Of a DNA stretch of 64,000 nt, positions 1-12,018 are shown in pieces. This stretch comes from Pezizomycotina sp. ARF18. Taxonomy: Eukaryota > Ascomycota. Below the pieces are notes generated by a model, which did no database searches, was not told where the DNA came from, and worked only from the letters and a program-made list of their open reading frames with translations. The position numbers and the translations under genes are program-made. Within the stretch, counting starts at the first letter, position 1. Each line of letters opens with the position of its first letter. Location: contig AZLU01000194.1 in assembly GCA_002224055.1 (NCBI GenBank), positions 1 through 64,000 of the forward strand, written 5' to 3'.

Positions 1-2950
1 CACAAATCCCTTCTCTGCCGACCGAGGTCCTTCAACTCAGCCTAAAGATGCTAATCTGAATGGCCGAAGGCTTCCAGTCTAAGCTGCACAAAATAGAAAG
101 GTTCCGAAAAAATCAAAATAGGAAGGAAACTTATAGCCAAGAGCTTCTTGCTTTACATAGATAGACCTACTATCAAAGCTCGCCACGTTGTTATGTGTTC
201 CCGAGTCAGAGGAATATATATCGCTAGTGTCCCAGTTTCAATCGACCCGCTGCATAGCGACTAGCCAGGTACTTGATAAAACGTCTACACAGTTCTTTCG
301 GACAAACCTCTTTTTCGATCCCTAAGGCATCACATTTACGTCGTTAAAGTGTGCAGTAGTCAACCATTTACCGTACTAGAGGAAGTCAAAACAACCGATA
401 TTATTCCGGTAGCTATTCGTCCCATAAAGCCGACGGCACTGCCCATATCGAAGGTGATACCGTGAAAGAAAAGTGTAATATTGGCGGAAATAAGAACTAT
501 TTCATAGCGATGCAGTAAGCTATTCATTTTCTATATACTCTTTGTTACGCAGATAGTTCGATAGTTTTTAAGAATATACAATACCGTAAACTCCCAAAGA
601 CCGTGCTAACCAGCCTTAAAAATACGAGGTCTTCTTTCCGAGATTATTCGCCGACAACCTTCGTAAGATAATTAGTTACCTGCGTAATTAAAGAAGAGGT
701 TAGAAAACATTCCTAGATGATATACACCTGCAAGAGAAGAAACTAATATTATTCATAACATCTATATAGTAAGTGTAAAAAGATATATTCGTACTATATC
801 GAGAGAGGTAAAAGGATAATCTAGTTACGTTAAGATAAGATTTTACATAGTATTTTTCTTTTTCTAAGCCCTAGATATTTCATCGCTGTTGAGCTATCAC
901 TCTTTAAGATTCTAATATTAAAAACTCCGTGAATCAAGCTTTTTCCATACGAGTCTCTCACGGTTGCTGTCTACGATTCCATCTTTTTTTTTTTTTTTTT
1001 TTTTTTTTTCGCTTCAAATCTATGCCAAGCTTTACTGTTCGTCTCTCATTTTTCCTCGTATTGAATGTATCCCGAACGACTTTCAGCAGTTCCTAGCATC
1101 GTTCGAGTCTGGTCAGCTTATTTTTATCCCGGAAGCCCGCTCAATTCGATGACGCTAAGCGAGACTGAACATTCGCCACAACGCTGTGCCAAATGTACTC
1201 GCAACATATTGGGAGAGATGTTGATAGATCCGCTCGTGACTTCTTTCTCAAAGAGTTCTTATTCAGCAGCTTTTAATTGGCAATATCTTCCAAGAAGTGT
1301 AATAGAAGTACCGGCGATCTCTATAGAACCTATCGGGAGTTTCTTAGAAGAGATATTCTTACAAGGTTATTTCTAATCCCGGGAGAGTAGCCTATTACAA
1401 CATCGTCTCTCAATAACTAAGGCCCATCTACATATAGTTATTCGTCGGGAAATATAACAGTTCTTCACAGGCAAGTTATTAGCGTTTAACATTATAAAAT
1501 CTAGGAACTTAATCTTAAAGCCTTCTCCTAATATACCGTAAGTTATAAGAGCTTCAAAATTAACATCTTATACTTAGGTTTAATAACTCCGCCGTCTGGG
1601 TAATAGATTTAACGCTCTAAGGCGATATAAACTTTTTATAATAAAATGGACTAAATGTAAAAAGAGATATTTCTAGATCTTTGCGTTAGCCGTTATCGGA
1701 TATATATATCTGGAGGTGGATACTGAAGCGCTGACGGATTCGATAAGCGTATTAGAAAGTAATCAAACGTATTAATTAGCCGATACATTTACGCTTTTTT
1801 GTAGCCTGAATTGTTGTGAAGGTAAAGAAAGCATTTAGTTGATATTTAAAATATATCAAGCTATACTATCGCCGTTTAACGATAATCCTCGCTCTACCCA
1901 AGCTTAAGATAACTAATAGTTTCCGAAAGGCTTTAGGAAGTTAGAGCTAGTAATATAGTACTTTAATCTATAACGCTACCTATAGTATTTCTTTCTACCC
2001 GTTGTCGATTAGTATTATATAGCAGACTAATAAGATCTTAATAATATTTTCAAAATTACTAGAAATAAAAAGTTTAAATAGACTTTAATAATTAGAAGAA
2101 TCTTCCAACATTAGAATATAAAGTAGAACCGACCACGAAGACCTTATTATGATAATCAGAGAAATCTCATAGCCTAAATTAGGATATCAGAACCCTTAAC
2201 TACACAATATAGGGAAGGTGCAGAAGGCTTACCTGAAATTGCCCAAAGATAGTATAATACATACCCGATAATACTCTTATAAGCATGACGAACAGACTCA
2301 GTTAATAAGCAATAAGTAAACTTAATCTCGATCGCCTACACTACACTTATTAAATAAGTAAAGCTTTACACTCGTTATAGCTTTTACAAAATAGTACTTC
2401 GCTCGTCCTTATTAATTTATATCCTCTTCCTAAGTTTTCAATATCTCACCGCGGCCAGTAATTATGCTCTAACCGCGACGTATATATGAAAAACACGGAT
2501 AAATGTTAAACCCCTAGAGGATATTATTATCCGAAATATGAAGAGGGTCTAAAGTGCCGCCAGAGCTATGGTTCCGGCGGGATATCCTTTTATAGAAGAA
2601 ACCGTTGAACCGTAGCGAGGGTTGGGCGAGTAGCTTATGCTGAGATGCCGCCCCGGGAATTATTTAGGAATGTAGGTAACGCTCGGGAAAGATTGGTAGA
2701 CTCTGCTCGGGGAACTAGATTAGAATAAAAACGGCTTTCAAAATGCGATAAAGAACCGTATTCTACGTTTCTTAACTTGATGGATACCCCTTCCAATAAC
2801 GAAACGATATGCGTATTTCATTCGGTCCTATAAATTATAGGAGTATTCGTATAAGTCAATATCACATGGACAGAGGTATTTAAAAGTTTCGCGCCAGAGA
2901 AAAATACGTTAGCGCTCTACGTTATACTCAGGTGGTTCAAATTTAGGCGG
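1..2950. repeat. AT-rich tract with RIP-like wording, unclassified
   Basis: The stretch is poor in CpA and TpG and rich in TpA (tatata, ttaata), the pattern left by repeat-induced point mutation in ascomycetes, most clearly from about 700 to 2900. No frame of useful length, terminal repeats or recognisable transposase or polymerase motif was found. A run of about 22 T lies near 984-1008. It is probably decayed repeat DNA, but the family cannot be named from reading alone. Confidence 0.45.
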
Positions 2951-2972
2951 CCGACAAATCCAAGCCGAAACC

Positions 2973-3429
2973 TCAATCCAGCCCGACTTGGCTACTCTGA
3001 AGATCCTGCGACTCACCAATTCTACGATACACGAATATGCCAGCGAAATCCTTTTCCGCACCATCGTGCTCCGCCGTCACTGGAAAACACACTCTTAAGG
3101 GTGCAGAATCTCCTCCATTCTCTGCGAAACATCCTACGCAACGTGAGAATCTCTTTATAACATTGGATTGCACGGTCTCTGAGGAATATTTGGTGACGCA
3201 GACGGTCATTGATCGAACGAGTGCGCAAAGCTGGGCAAATCAGCTTTGCTTCTCTTCGCATTTCTTTAAGGCGTGCGGGGGACGCCGCGGCTGTTAAGCA
3301 ACCTCTTCGTGGGCGAAGTAAACCACAGGAAGAGTCTGATCTCGACATTCGCCAGAAGAGCCTTACTGCACGTTCTTCAATATAATTGGGACTATATTCT
3401 TGGTTTCTCCTTCTCAAGGTGGATTGCAT
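2973..3429 (-). other. Coding-like island, unidentified
   Basis: Base composition returns to normal here and two overlapping minus-strand frames stay open (135 and 78 codons). Neither protein matches a family I recognise, and the longer one has irregular composition (many Arg and Cys). It may be a gene relic bordering the AT-rich tract. No function is proposed. Confidence 0.2.
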
Positions 3430-4176
3430 TGAAGTTTGGGTGAGATATCTTGACGTTCGAAACTGCTTTGGAGGAATAACGTCTTGTAGACGTACTTTCC
3501 TCTTTCTGCTATGTGATTATTGAGAACAAATTCGTGCATTACGTTTAATGAGTATTCAGGATATGTTGCTAGAAATATAATATATAAAGTAGCGAGGTAA
3601 GGGCTTGATTGGAACCCAAACAAATACCAAGTTCTAGTCTCTTATTGTTTTCAATTCTTATATTGTATGAACTCCCGTAATGACTCCCTTCTTTAGTGTA
3701 ACGTCTGAGTTCATTCACACGGAGTTTTCTATCGGTGTTGTATTTCTTCGTTGTGGCATATTAATTCTAGACACGCGTGAACTTGATTATGAGGGCCGGA
3801 GATTCCCAGCTTCTTATACGGGAACAATGTTTATGGGAAGAATACACCCAATTACGATAATCTATAGAATACTATAAAGAGAAAAGACGGGAAAGGAAAG
3901 AGAAAAGAACGCCACAGGCTATAAACCAACAAGTACTAAGTTATAGCTGAAAAACGAAACAAAATTGAATCAGAAGTAATAAATATATGGATGAAAGTCT
4001 ATTCATACTCGTAATATTAAAGTTTAAATATAGGTTCAGTAAAAATTAAAAGCGTGTGATAGGGTACGAAGGCTGCTATTGTTCGTCATTGACCCTTTTC
4101 TTCAGCGAGCTGTAGAACGACCAATTGATATCGGTATTCTTCTACTATAAGAGACTCCGTGTATGTAGTGGAGCAT

Positions 4177-4943
4177 CTATTTGAAGAAAGTCGGGCCTTG
4201 ACCGGGCTCTCTGGTGTACATTGCTGGTTTGCGTTGCGCCGTGGGGAAACTGCCAGAGTCAATGGAGAATGCACGGGGCCGGTTGCCGGGACGTGCCGAA
4301 GGGGGAGGCCGCCGCATCTGCGGCCAGTTTGTGTTTGGCCTATGATTCTGATGGGAACTATACACAAGCTTAGTATTAGCTGGTCGATGAGGAACAAAAA
4401 GAGACTCTTTCTTCTTTCTATCCATCCAAGTCTTGCTCGCGAAACCAAAACTACTAATAAAAGTGATGGGGGTACTTACTGTCTGCATGCATATAAGGCA
4501 ACTTCGCATTGATGATCCAGGCAGGCTAGGCCCCGTGAATTGCCTCCGGAATTTGCTGTCCGATATAATCTCTCCGGCGCGGTGGGCCTGCTGCGAGGAT
4601 TCATATTACGGAACATTGGGGCATCCGCCGCGGAAAAGCCAGATAGGCTTCCGGCCGGAGGCATTTCAGCCATGTGCGCAGGGATCTTGCGGTGCGTGGT
4701 CTTGCCCCGTCGGCGCAACATGCGATTAGCCGGGTGTTTGCGCAGCGCGCTCCAGATCAAGAGCGGGCGTATGAACATTGACGCCGCCGGGCTGGCCGGC
4801 GGCTGGCACGGCCCCGGTACACACTGGTACGCCTGGTACAGCACCTGGTACAGCAGCGCCTTGTGGAGGGGGTGAGGAACAGGCAGCGCTGACACCGACG
4901 GTAACGTGCAGGTGGCGATGTAAGCAGAGGCAACGAACTTCAT
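4177..4943 (-). CDS. Possible small secreted protein, two exons
   Basis: The minus-strand ATG at 4943 opens a frame starting MKFVASAYIATCTLPSVSAL, which resembles a fungal signal peptide. The frame runs to a GTAAGT donor at 4479. A candidate intron 4358-4479 (122 bp) contains gctaatac before its TAG acceptor. Splicing restores one frame to a stop at 4177, giving about 214 residues ending PGQGPTFFK. The mature part is rich in Pro, Ala, Arg and Gly and I recognise no domain. A second frame over 4726-5028 is also open and low-complexity, so frame choice is uncertain. The segment is clearly more GC-rich than its surroundings. It could be an orphan secreted protein or chance. Confidence 0.33.
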
Positions 4944-5028
4944 GGTTTTTGGTAAATTGTGGACTAAAACCTGCTGAAATTATTTTGTAGTTGATTTGGC
5001 ATGATGTTTGCCTATCTGTGATCTCCAA

Positions 5029-6838
5029 GGTATTTAGGCGTGAATGAATGCTTTTGAGTGAATTTGCTGACTGCAGTTTAGGAAACGACGGTTTTACTCA
5101 GAGAATGTTAATTTAATGAGTGAGCAATTTTTAAAGATTGTTTGGTGTATTGAACGATTGTTGAAAGAGAGTATAGATTTTTTGAAGCGAAGATGATTGA
5201 TGTCTGTATGGAGGAAGAAAACTGTTCATGTTGAGGCAGGAACGGGCCATTATATTCGAAAGTTGATGTGTACATTACTACGTCCTCGCTTGCTTGTCCC
5301 TTAGCAAGAACTTGTTGTGACTGATGATGATGGCATATCTTCGGGCATATGTTCGTCCGCCCCCGTCTACCGCATCGTCGAGGAGGTTTCTGAAAAATGT
5401 TCTGAACGAGAATCGACATCACGATTCAGGACGTTTCAAATACGATGTATGAATGATGAACTTTCCGATCACTCTAGTCCTACAATGTAAATATGAAGAC
5501 TTTGAGCTTTCGAGTTGCAAGGTTCCTAAGTTCTCATACATGCATGCGATGGTTCATCCTGATACCCTCGAACCCGAGGTCGGCACAGCGTTCCGATGTA
5601 TAGATGCCAGGTTACTTTATTTCGCTTTTATTGGATAAGTCATGGCCTGAGACCAGAAAAGCGTTCATACCAGTAAATGATGCTTTCGTGATAAGGCTTT
5701 GTTTTTTTTTTCTTGTTTCAGTTTTGTGGCAGCAGTGATGTTAACTTTTCTAGGTGTCGTACCGTATTTCGCTTTGACTAACCGCATTACACAGCGTTAC
5801 CTCAAGTTGTGTGTAATAAGGCAGTATTACTGATAAGTGTCGTCGTATTAAAACACGAAATTTGCATTTCACGCGAAGGCTAGATTTTCATGCTATTAGA
5901 GTGACTTCAAGACAGGAGACGATCTCCACGACCTCCTGCAATCATATCGGCGATATTGGTGTAAATCTTAACGTCGCTTAGGCTCCTCCACACATATTAC
6001 GAGTTCTTGTGGCACCACATTCCTATTCATATACCTACTACGCGTATACGGACATTTTGTTATAGAAATCGTGGGACCTCGGCCCAGGTGTGCCGTCTCT
6101 AGTTATATGACCGTATCCCGGACGTCATTTAGTCATAAAGCGCCGACCTCCGCTCTTAAGGACAGAACCCAGACCCTTTTAGAAGCCCGGACTATGCAGG
6201 AATTCTCGCCCTTCCCATCTCGTAACCCGTTGCTTAGACGCGCCGCTTGCTTAACATCTTACAGATTCTGGATAATTTGGTTTTTGGAAAGGAGATACAT
6301 GGTTCATCTCAAATTTGTATTAGATAACCGAGAAGAACCATACAATGGGAGAATGCATAACTGATTATTAACTAAAATAAGTTTCTTGCATCTCTTGACC
6401 TCAAATATCTTATACCCACCGGTTCTGATCACTGCAGGATTATAAATCAAATTCTCTCGGAATTCTAACATGATCCTAAACATTTCTCAGATCTCTCAAT
6501 CCACACTTTGACTCTGTTCAGTGTTTTTTGAGAGGGAATCAAGTGGTTGATGTCTCTCTCGTGACTTTCACGCCGTTAAATAACACAATGTAGCTCTTCA
6601 TTCTTCATATATCAATACTAAAAGAACAAACTTAGATACCCACAAATGGGCGCGGAAGCTCAAGAACAGTCCATAAACGGTAATATTTTGGTGAAAGAAG
6701 ATTCTAGGTGTTCTAAATGCTTTCTTGCGAACGAGGCAGTGAACTTGGATAGACAGGAACCCGCCTATATAAGATATGAAAATTATAAATAACTGTTCGA
6801 GTACGAGAGTCAAAACTGATTCTTAACTTTTCGACTAT
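5029..6838. other. No gene identified
   Basis: Only short open frames (up to 104 codons) with no family resemblance occur here. No repeat ends, RNA gene or array was seen. Confidence 0.4.
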
Positions 6839-7231
6839 TTACTCGACTGAGGGACGTAAACACTCCGTCGTAACTAGGGCTTTTATATCACTTATCTCGG
6901 CGTGCTTCATCAACCTATTGCCCAACATTTCATCTCGTCGTAGTCTTCTGTTCTTGTAGAATAGCAGTTTTAACAGCTTTAGTGCTTCTCCTCCGGCCCT
7001 CTCCTGTCCAAGTGCATAAGGTCGACTTCTTACTCGAAGAGACACGTACGTCAAAATGAGACCTCTAGGTGCTGCGAATGCTCAAAAAGGTGAGTAGAAC
7101 TTCTCCGTTTATACGAAGTTTTGATGGCAGCAGCCGAGACTAACGCAGATGGAATCCGGAAGCCTGAACCTGATTCGTAAGCGGAAGTTTTCTTTCAAAC
7201 TCGCTTCGAGGACAGGCTCCTAAGAGCGATA

Positions 7232-7278
7232 CAGTCAGTGGACAAAAGTCTTGGGACACTTACTAATTTGGAAGCGAA
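7232..7278 (+). repeat. Left terminal inverted repeat of the Tc1/mariner element
   Basis: It begins CAGTCAGTGGACAAAAGTCT and continues to gaagcgaa at 7278. It matches the reverse complement of 8525-8572 with only a few differences and one single-base gap. TA precedes it at 7230-7231. Confidence 0.93.
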
Positions 7279-8524
7279 TTCCCCACCTTATACCGGACGC
7301 GTCTCATCCCAATATATCATAACAATAATAACCTTATAAAATACCGGGTAAACGCTTAGATATTAGCTAACGAGTAGATTTATTTATTATACGCTAGAGG
7401 ATACTCCTATCGCCAAATTTAAGGAATACTCGGTTACTTAAGTAATATATATTAGCGCGTCGTTTCCCGCTATATATATACTGGCTATTTAACGTCCTCT
7501 CTATAAGCGGTAGATCTTAACTACTTACTAAACACGACCTATGCCGTATTATATAATATACGGACGATTATCTATTTAATACGTTAGTTAAAATAGCGCG
7601 CCGTACTTATTTTAAGATCTCTTCGCGTACTATTAACTAAATATTATAAAGGTATAGTATTAACGTATAGATATCTATTAAAAAGTTATAGCTAAATATA
7701 GAGAAGGAGACGTCCGGCTTATCCTATACTTATAGTATAAGGACGATAATATAATAGATACTAGGAATATTATATAGAGCGACGAGGCAGCTATATATAG
7801 CTATTAAACTCGGGAAATTATACGTCGACGCGTTACAACGATATAATAAAAAATACTTATGCCGGCATTTAAAACGCTAAAAACGTCGATTATAATATAG
7901 ATATACATTACGTATAGCCGAAAGAGCCTATCGTACGCTATAGATAGCGTACGCCTAAAAAACGTACAAGTAAGAGCGATCGGCTCGGTTTTAATATATA
8001 ATAGTATATCGACGAGGTATTAGACCTGAATTTCTTCTATTTTACGACGATCTAGGCGTAGACAATATAAAGATACTATTTATAGACGATAATATATTAA
8101 TTTACCGCGAGAAGTATACATAAGAGTAGTTTAATAATAATAAGATTTTAAAGTTAGATTAAGTTACAAATAGCCTAGATCTTAATCTTATTAAGAACTT
8201 ACAAGCGATATTAAGGCGCGCCTACGCCGCGATTTAGGGCTTTAAATCCTTCTAAACGACCTTATATAGAGAACGAGCTATAAGAGGTAGTATAGGCCGA
8301 ATAGAAGGCTATTAATATTAAGGTAGTTAATAAGCTATACGATAGCTAGTTAAAACGGGTTAACGCCTATATAAAGAATAAGGGGGGCTTATACTAAGTA
8401 CTAAACTTATAAAATTTATAAATATATATCTAGACTATTTATATTTTAATTTTATAGCTATATCATAGCTCTTGGCTATATAATTAGACATTTTCTACAT
8501 CGTAGGGTTGATAGAATTAGGTGT

Positions 8525-8572
8525 TTCGCTTCCCAATTAGGCAAGTGTCCCAAGACTTTTGTTCACTGACTG
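8525..8572 (-). repeat. Right terminal inverted repeat of the Tc1/mariner element
   Basis: Read on the minus strand it starts CAGTCAGTGAACAAAAGTCT. TA follows at 8573-8574, completing the TA target duplication. The one G/A difference from the left end near the tip is of the RIP type. Confidence 0.93.
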
Positions 8573-9350
8573 TAGCTTTGCTAGGAGCGAAAGTGACGAC
8601 GTCGTCCACCTCATGACTTGTCATGAGTTTGTACCGGACCCTGTGACAGTAACAGAACCGGCCCCATTTGAAGCAGGTATATATTCTTGATCCTAATTAC
8701 ATTAATTGCTCTATCGTCTGTTAATACGCTATCTTCTCGTAGTTCCAAGAGGTCCAAGTATGAAATCAATATCGGTCAGGGAAGTGTATATTCTTAAATA
8801 CCTACTAAGAAAATCTGTCTGTGATAGCCGCTCCAAGACCCCGGCACAGTTTAGGCGGAGCTGCATACCGTGAATTATGACCCCGGAAGCGAAGAGCAGT
8901 ACCCGCTAATTATCCCGAAAAAGCTTCTAGTGGCTCGACAGAGGGTGCCGGTTGCCGCGGTTTCCTCGAAATCATCCCGGCGACCAACGACCAACTGTCC
9001 AATCGGCTGTATAAGCGCTTTTAAGAACGAGTTAAAAGGGCCTTCAAATGAATCTACCCAGGTCTTGCCGCTATGCTCGATATCAGACGGTTATACCGTT
9101 GAAACTGAAGTCCTCCTGGTTGACGGCCTCTACCGAGACAATGAGGATGTTCAGATATCGCACAAGTTTCGTGTCGGATAGTCGCTGCATTCTTATGACT
9201 GCGGTTTCGTTGGATGGAGGAATATCAACGATGTCAAAAATGTATTGTGTTGCGTAGTTCTTGAAAGTAGAATTTACTAATCAGAGAGTCTTAAAGAGTC
9301 AATGTCGCATCTGGAGTCAAGTCCAACGAGGCTAACGTTCTTGATAATCT

Positions 9351-10009
9351 AGTTATCACGAGAGAAGAAATTAGTTAAACAAGGAATTATAGCCGAACAG
9401 AGCACTAACCTCTAGCAAATAATTATTAACAAAAGAAATGCTGTGAAAATTTTACGGAAAAGAAAAAGGTTAGGAATGGAAGTACTATAGATTCCGTTTT
9501 GATTGCGCTGCAACAGCTTTCAAGATGATACCTACAAGAGTATCACGGCTTTTCGGGACTACGTCATTCTAGATGGACTTTAAGCATGCACATGAGCTAT
9601 ATTAGATTTACTTCATCAGCAGGTGAAACGCCATATCGAGATATACGTCTTAAAACACTAGAGAAGCCACTAGTGGTCTATGATTTCAGTAATACTAATT
9701 TCGCGAAATGAGTCGATTCAACTTTCAATAGTCCTCACCTTTGAGATGTAGGCTATTGAATGGTTTTTTTTTTCTTGGAAAGATCAAGATCATGAAAGCT
9801 CAATTTCACTTTTCCTTCCCGCATCTACATTGAACGCTTCAAACTTCGAGCGAGTTCTAAATTGTTTAGTTTTTAGCTGGCTATCACGCTCTCGAGATTA
9901 CGGGTTAAACTGTACATGACAATATTGAGTAATCAATATACTGTTATAAAGAGAGATGAATCCACCGTTGAATCCCACAAAACATTCTCGAATATCCTCA
10001 CTGATCCTA
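9351..10009. other. No gene identified
   Basis: The spacer lies between two F-box-like relics. No long frame or terminal repeat is visible; a T run occurs near 9764. Confidence 0.4.
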
Positions 10010-11480
10010 TTACGGACTAATCTTATAAGGCCGTAAGTTCTCCGGCTTAATATACGAACCCAAAGCGGATGCATACGATGGTTTCCTCTCCATTAGCGCG
10101 CTTACGAGCTCTTTCAGCGCGTCAAAATCTTCCTGATTCCTCGAAAAGAGCGCTCCACGGCAACGACTGATCGACTTCGAGAACCGCGCCGGACCGAGCT
10201 CCATCAGTTCATCGCCATAATACAGCCTCGAAAAGCAACCGACGTAAGTGATCCGATTAGCCTCAATCGCCTAACGTATTCTTCCATTCAACACTAGGCA
10301 CGCTGGTCACGCCGGTAAGGCCGACGCTCAGGAGGCACACGGCGGACAGGTGGTGCGCGTTTTCGAAGAGGTTTTCTAGTGTGCCGCCGATGATCATGGC
10401 GTCCTTAATCGCCAAGCACCGCAAGTTTTGGGCGAACGTTTCAGGAAAGTTGGTCCCGATCCTCAAAACCGCCCTCCGGGCTTGGTTTCGAGGGCTAAGT
10501 AACAGGCAGAAGTTGCTACAGGGAGGGCGGAAGTGATAAAGGTATCCGTCTCTAGTATAGCGGTCGTGACCTCGTCGTTGATATCACGGTCGGAAAGGCG
10601 GGTGAGTACTGCTCCTACAAGCTCGATGTGTAGATACTCGATCCTAGGAAGAAATATTGTTAATGGTTAGTTATAGTAATGAAAATGTATCAAAGAGACA
10701 ATATTTTCACAGTTCAAGCAGATATCCAGAATTCTTTCTCTATTTCTTTTCGTTGGAGACTTAGAAGGGAGTCAGTTTATCAATTACCCTCCAATGTTCC
10801 CCCCTGCCACAACATCTCCGCAACGCCAGTCCGGTTAACTCGCTGGTGCAAGATCTAACATCGAGGTTCGGCGCGGTTGAGATCGCCCTGCCAAGCATAC
10901 CGAAAAAGCTGCGTCCCGGCTCGAGAGAAAGCACCGGTATACCCCTGTTATTCCTTTCTCTAACCTGACGGCGATTAAACTCCGAATAGGCCGCTCTAAC
11001 TTCCCATGAACGAGCGAAGCGCTCCTTCAAATGCATCAATCCAGACTTTAGCGTTGAGGACAAGGTCTGACGAAGGGCTGCTGTCGTAGCTGTAGGCTTC
11101 GGAATAATGCACTCGATGGGAATACTGAGAGAGGATATATGCTTGACGAAGCCGCGTCCGATAACCGCTGCATCCTGAGTATGGCGTCTTCGCTGGATGG
11201 AGGAATCGTGACCGTATCGAAGACGTGCGGCGTTGCGTAGCTGTTGAACGTCGAGTCGACCATCCTGAGGTTTTTTAGGGCGTCGAGATTGTGTCCGGAG
11301 TCCGGGTAGCCAGAGTTTTCACGATCTACTGCTATCAGCATGCAGTCGCTAAGGTTTAGATTGTAGGTAATACGATGTGGGGACCGTGGTGGAAACTTAC
11401 TTCGAGCAGGACCTCGTTGGGCAGGTGCGACAGATCTGCGGGAGGCAGACTCCAACCCACTCTTCCCTACTGGTATCTAG
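10010..11480 (-). pseudogene. F-box-like family copy A, broken
   Basis: The first exon reads DLSHLPNEVLLE near 11412-11450, an F-box-like opening, followed by a GTAAGT donor. Exon 2 has LKNLRMVDSTFNSYATPHVF and IPPSSEDAILRMQRLSD (11130-11270), then matches such as WIDAFEGALRSFMG and SLEPGRSFFGMLGRAIST in different frames. An intron with a ttcctag acceptor near 10642 precedes exon 3 (RIEYLHIELVGAVLTRLSDR). The C-terminus is ALFSRNQEDFDALKELVSAL, ending at 10010. At least three frame changes are needed and no in-frame ATG precedes LPNE after the upstream stop. In intact family members the protein would probably be an adaptor of an SCF ubiquitin ligase, which is inference from the F-box-like start only. 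Confidence 0.65.
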
Positions 11481-12018
11481 TATATGTGAGGCGACCATCG
11501 GTAGATCTAGGCGTCGTGATTGCACGTTGACAAAACTGAAAGATACTAGCTTTATACTTGCGGTAACTGATGGCGTTTATTGTAAGCGACGGCTGCGACG
11601 ATCGTTTGGTAGATTGTTCGCGTTTTATAGAGAAAGAGTAGAGGTTTGCAAATAAGTGAAATGAATTTTATTTAGCAAAATTATTTATTAAAAAAAAAGA
11701 AAAGAAAAAAAAGGCTACGACTATTCGAGACTACATGCAATACTCTGCAAAGCTAGCAGTACAGTCTCCTTTACTGGACTGTGCTTAAAAATCCTTTTGA
11801 AGCAGGCTTTAAAGATAGCTATCGTCGATATTCACTTCCATCTTTTCCCCGTTGTTCTAGCAGTAGATATGTTAAAGCATAGCAAAGAAGGTCTCATGCC
11901 TAGAAACACAAATCAATAACAGGGAGGAAAATGTAGAATATTTTCGCAATAAGGTAATCGATAAATATCAGGACATGCGGAACCTCTCTTGGTCATAAAT
12001 GTACCGAGTCCATTGAAG

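Larger units (their letters stand above)
7232..8572 (+). mobile_element. Tc1/mariner-type DNA transposon, RIP-degraded
   Basis: The element is 1341 bp, bounded by inverted repeats of about 47 bp and flanked on both sides by the TA dinucleotide expected of Tc1/mariner. The plus strand keeps a transposase relic: from 8088 it reads DNILIYREKYT, stop, E, stop, FNNNKILKLD, and then at about 8157-8190 NSLDLNLIKNL. That matches the conserved family motif DNAPIHRSKYT...LDWPANSPDLNPIENL. The catalytic Glu of PIEN is changed to Lys, Trp codons have become stops and Pro has become Leu, all C-to-T or G-to-A changes. The interior is full of TpA and nearly lacks CpA, the RIP signature. It cannot encode active transposase. 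It sits inside F-box-like copy G. Confidence 0.93.
6839..9350 (-). pseudogene. F-box-like family copy G, split by a Tc1 insertion
   Basis: The 5' part lies at about 8590-9350. At 9190-9255 it reads VNSTFKNYATQYIFDIV followed by IPPSNETAVIRMQRLSDT, closely matching the other copies at 11 and 14 kb. Near 8840 it has QLRLNCAGVLERLSQTDFLS, and exon 3 begins after an attag acceptor near 8705. The Tc1 element at 7232-8572 then interrupts exon 3. Homology resumes on its far side (7090-7140, LFEHSQHLEVSF compared with LFENAHHLSAVCL in copy A) and ends at 6839 with a tail matching the family C-terminus (AGGEALKLLKLLFYKN). Several stops and frame changes make it non-functional. The family resembles fungal F-box-like proteins by its LPNE-type start in other copies. 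Confidence 0.68.

Noticed and set aside
1-2950. Retroelement or other capsid-type element in the AT-rich tract
   Set aside because: No terminal repeats and no recognisable polymerase, integrase or capsid motif; left unclassified.
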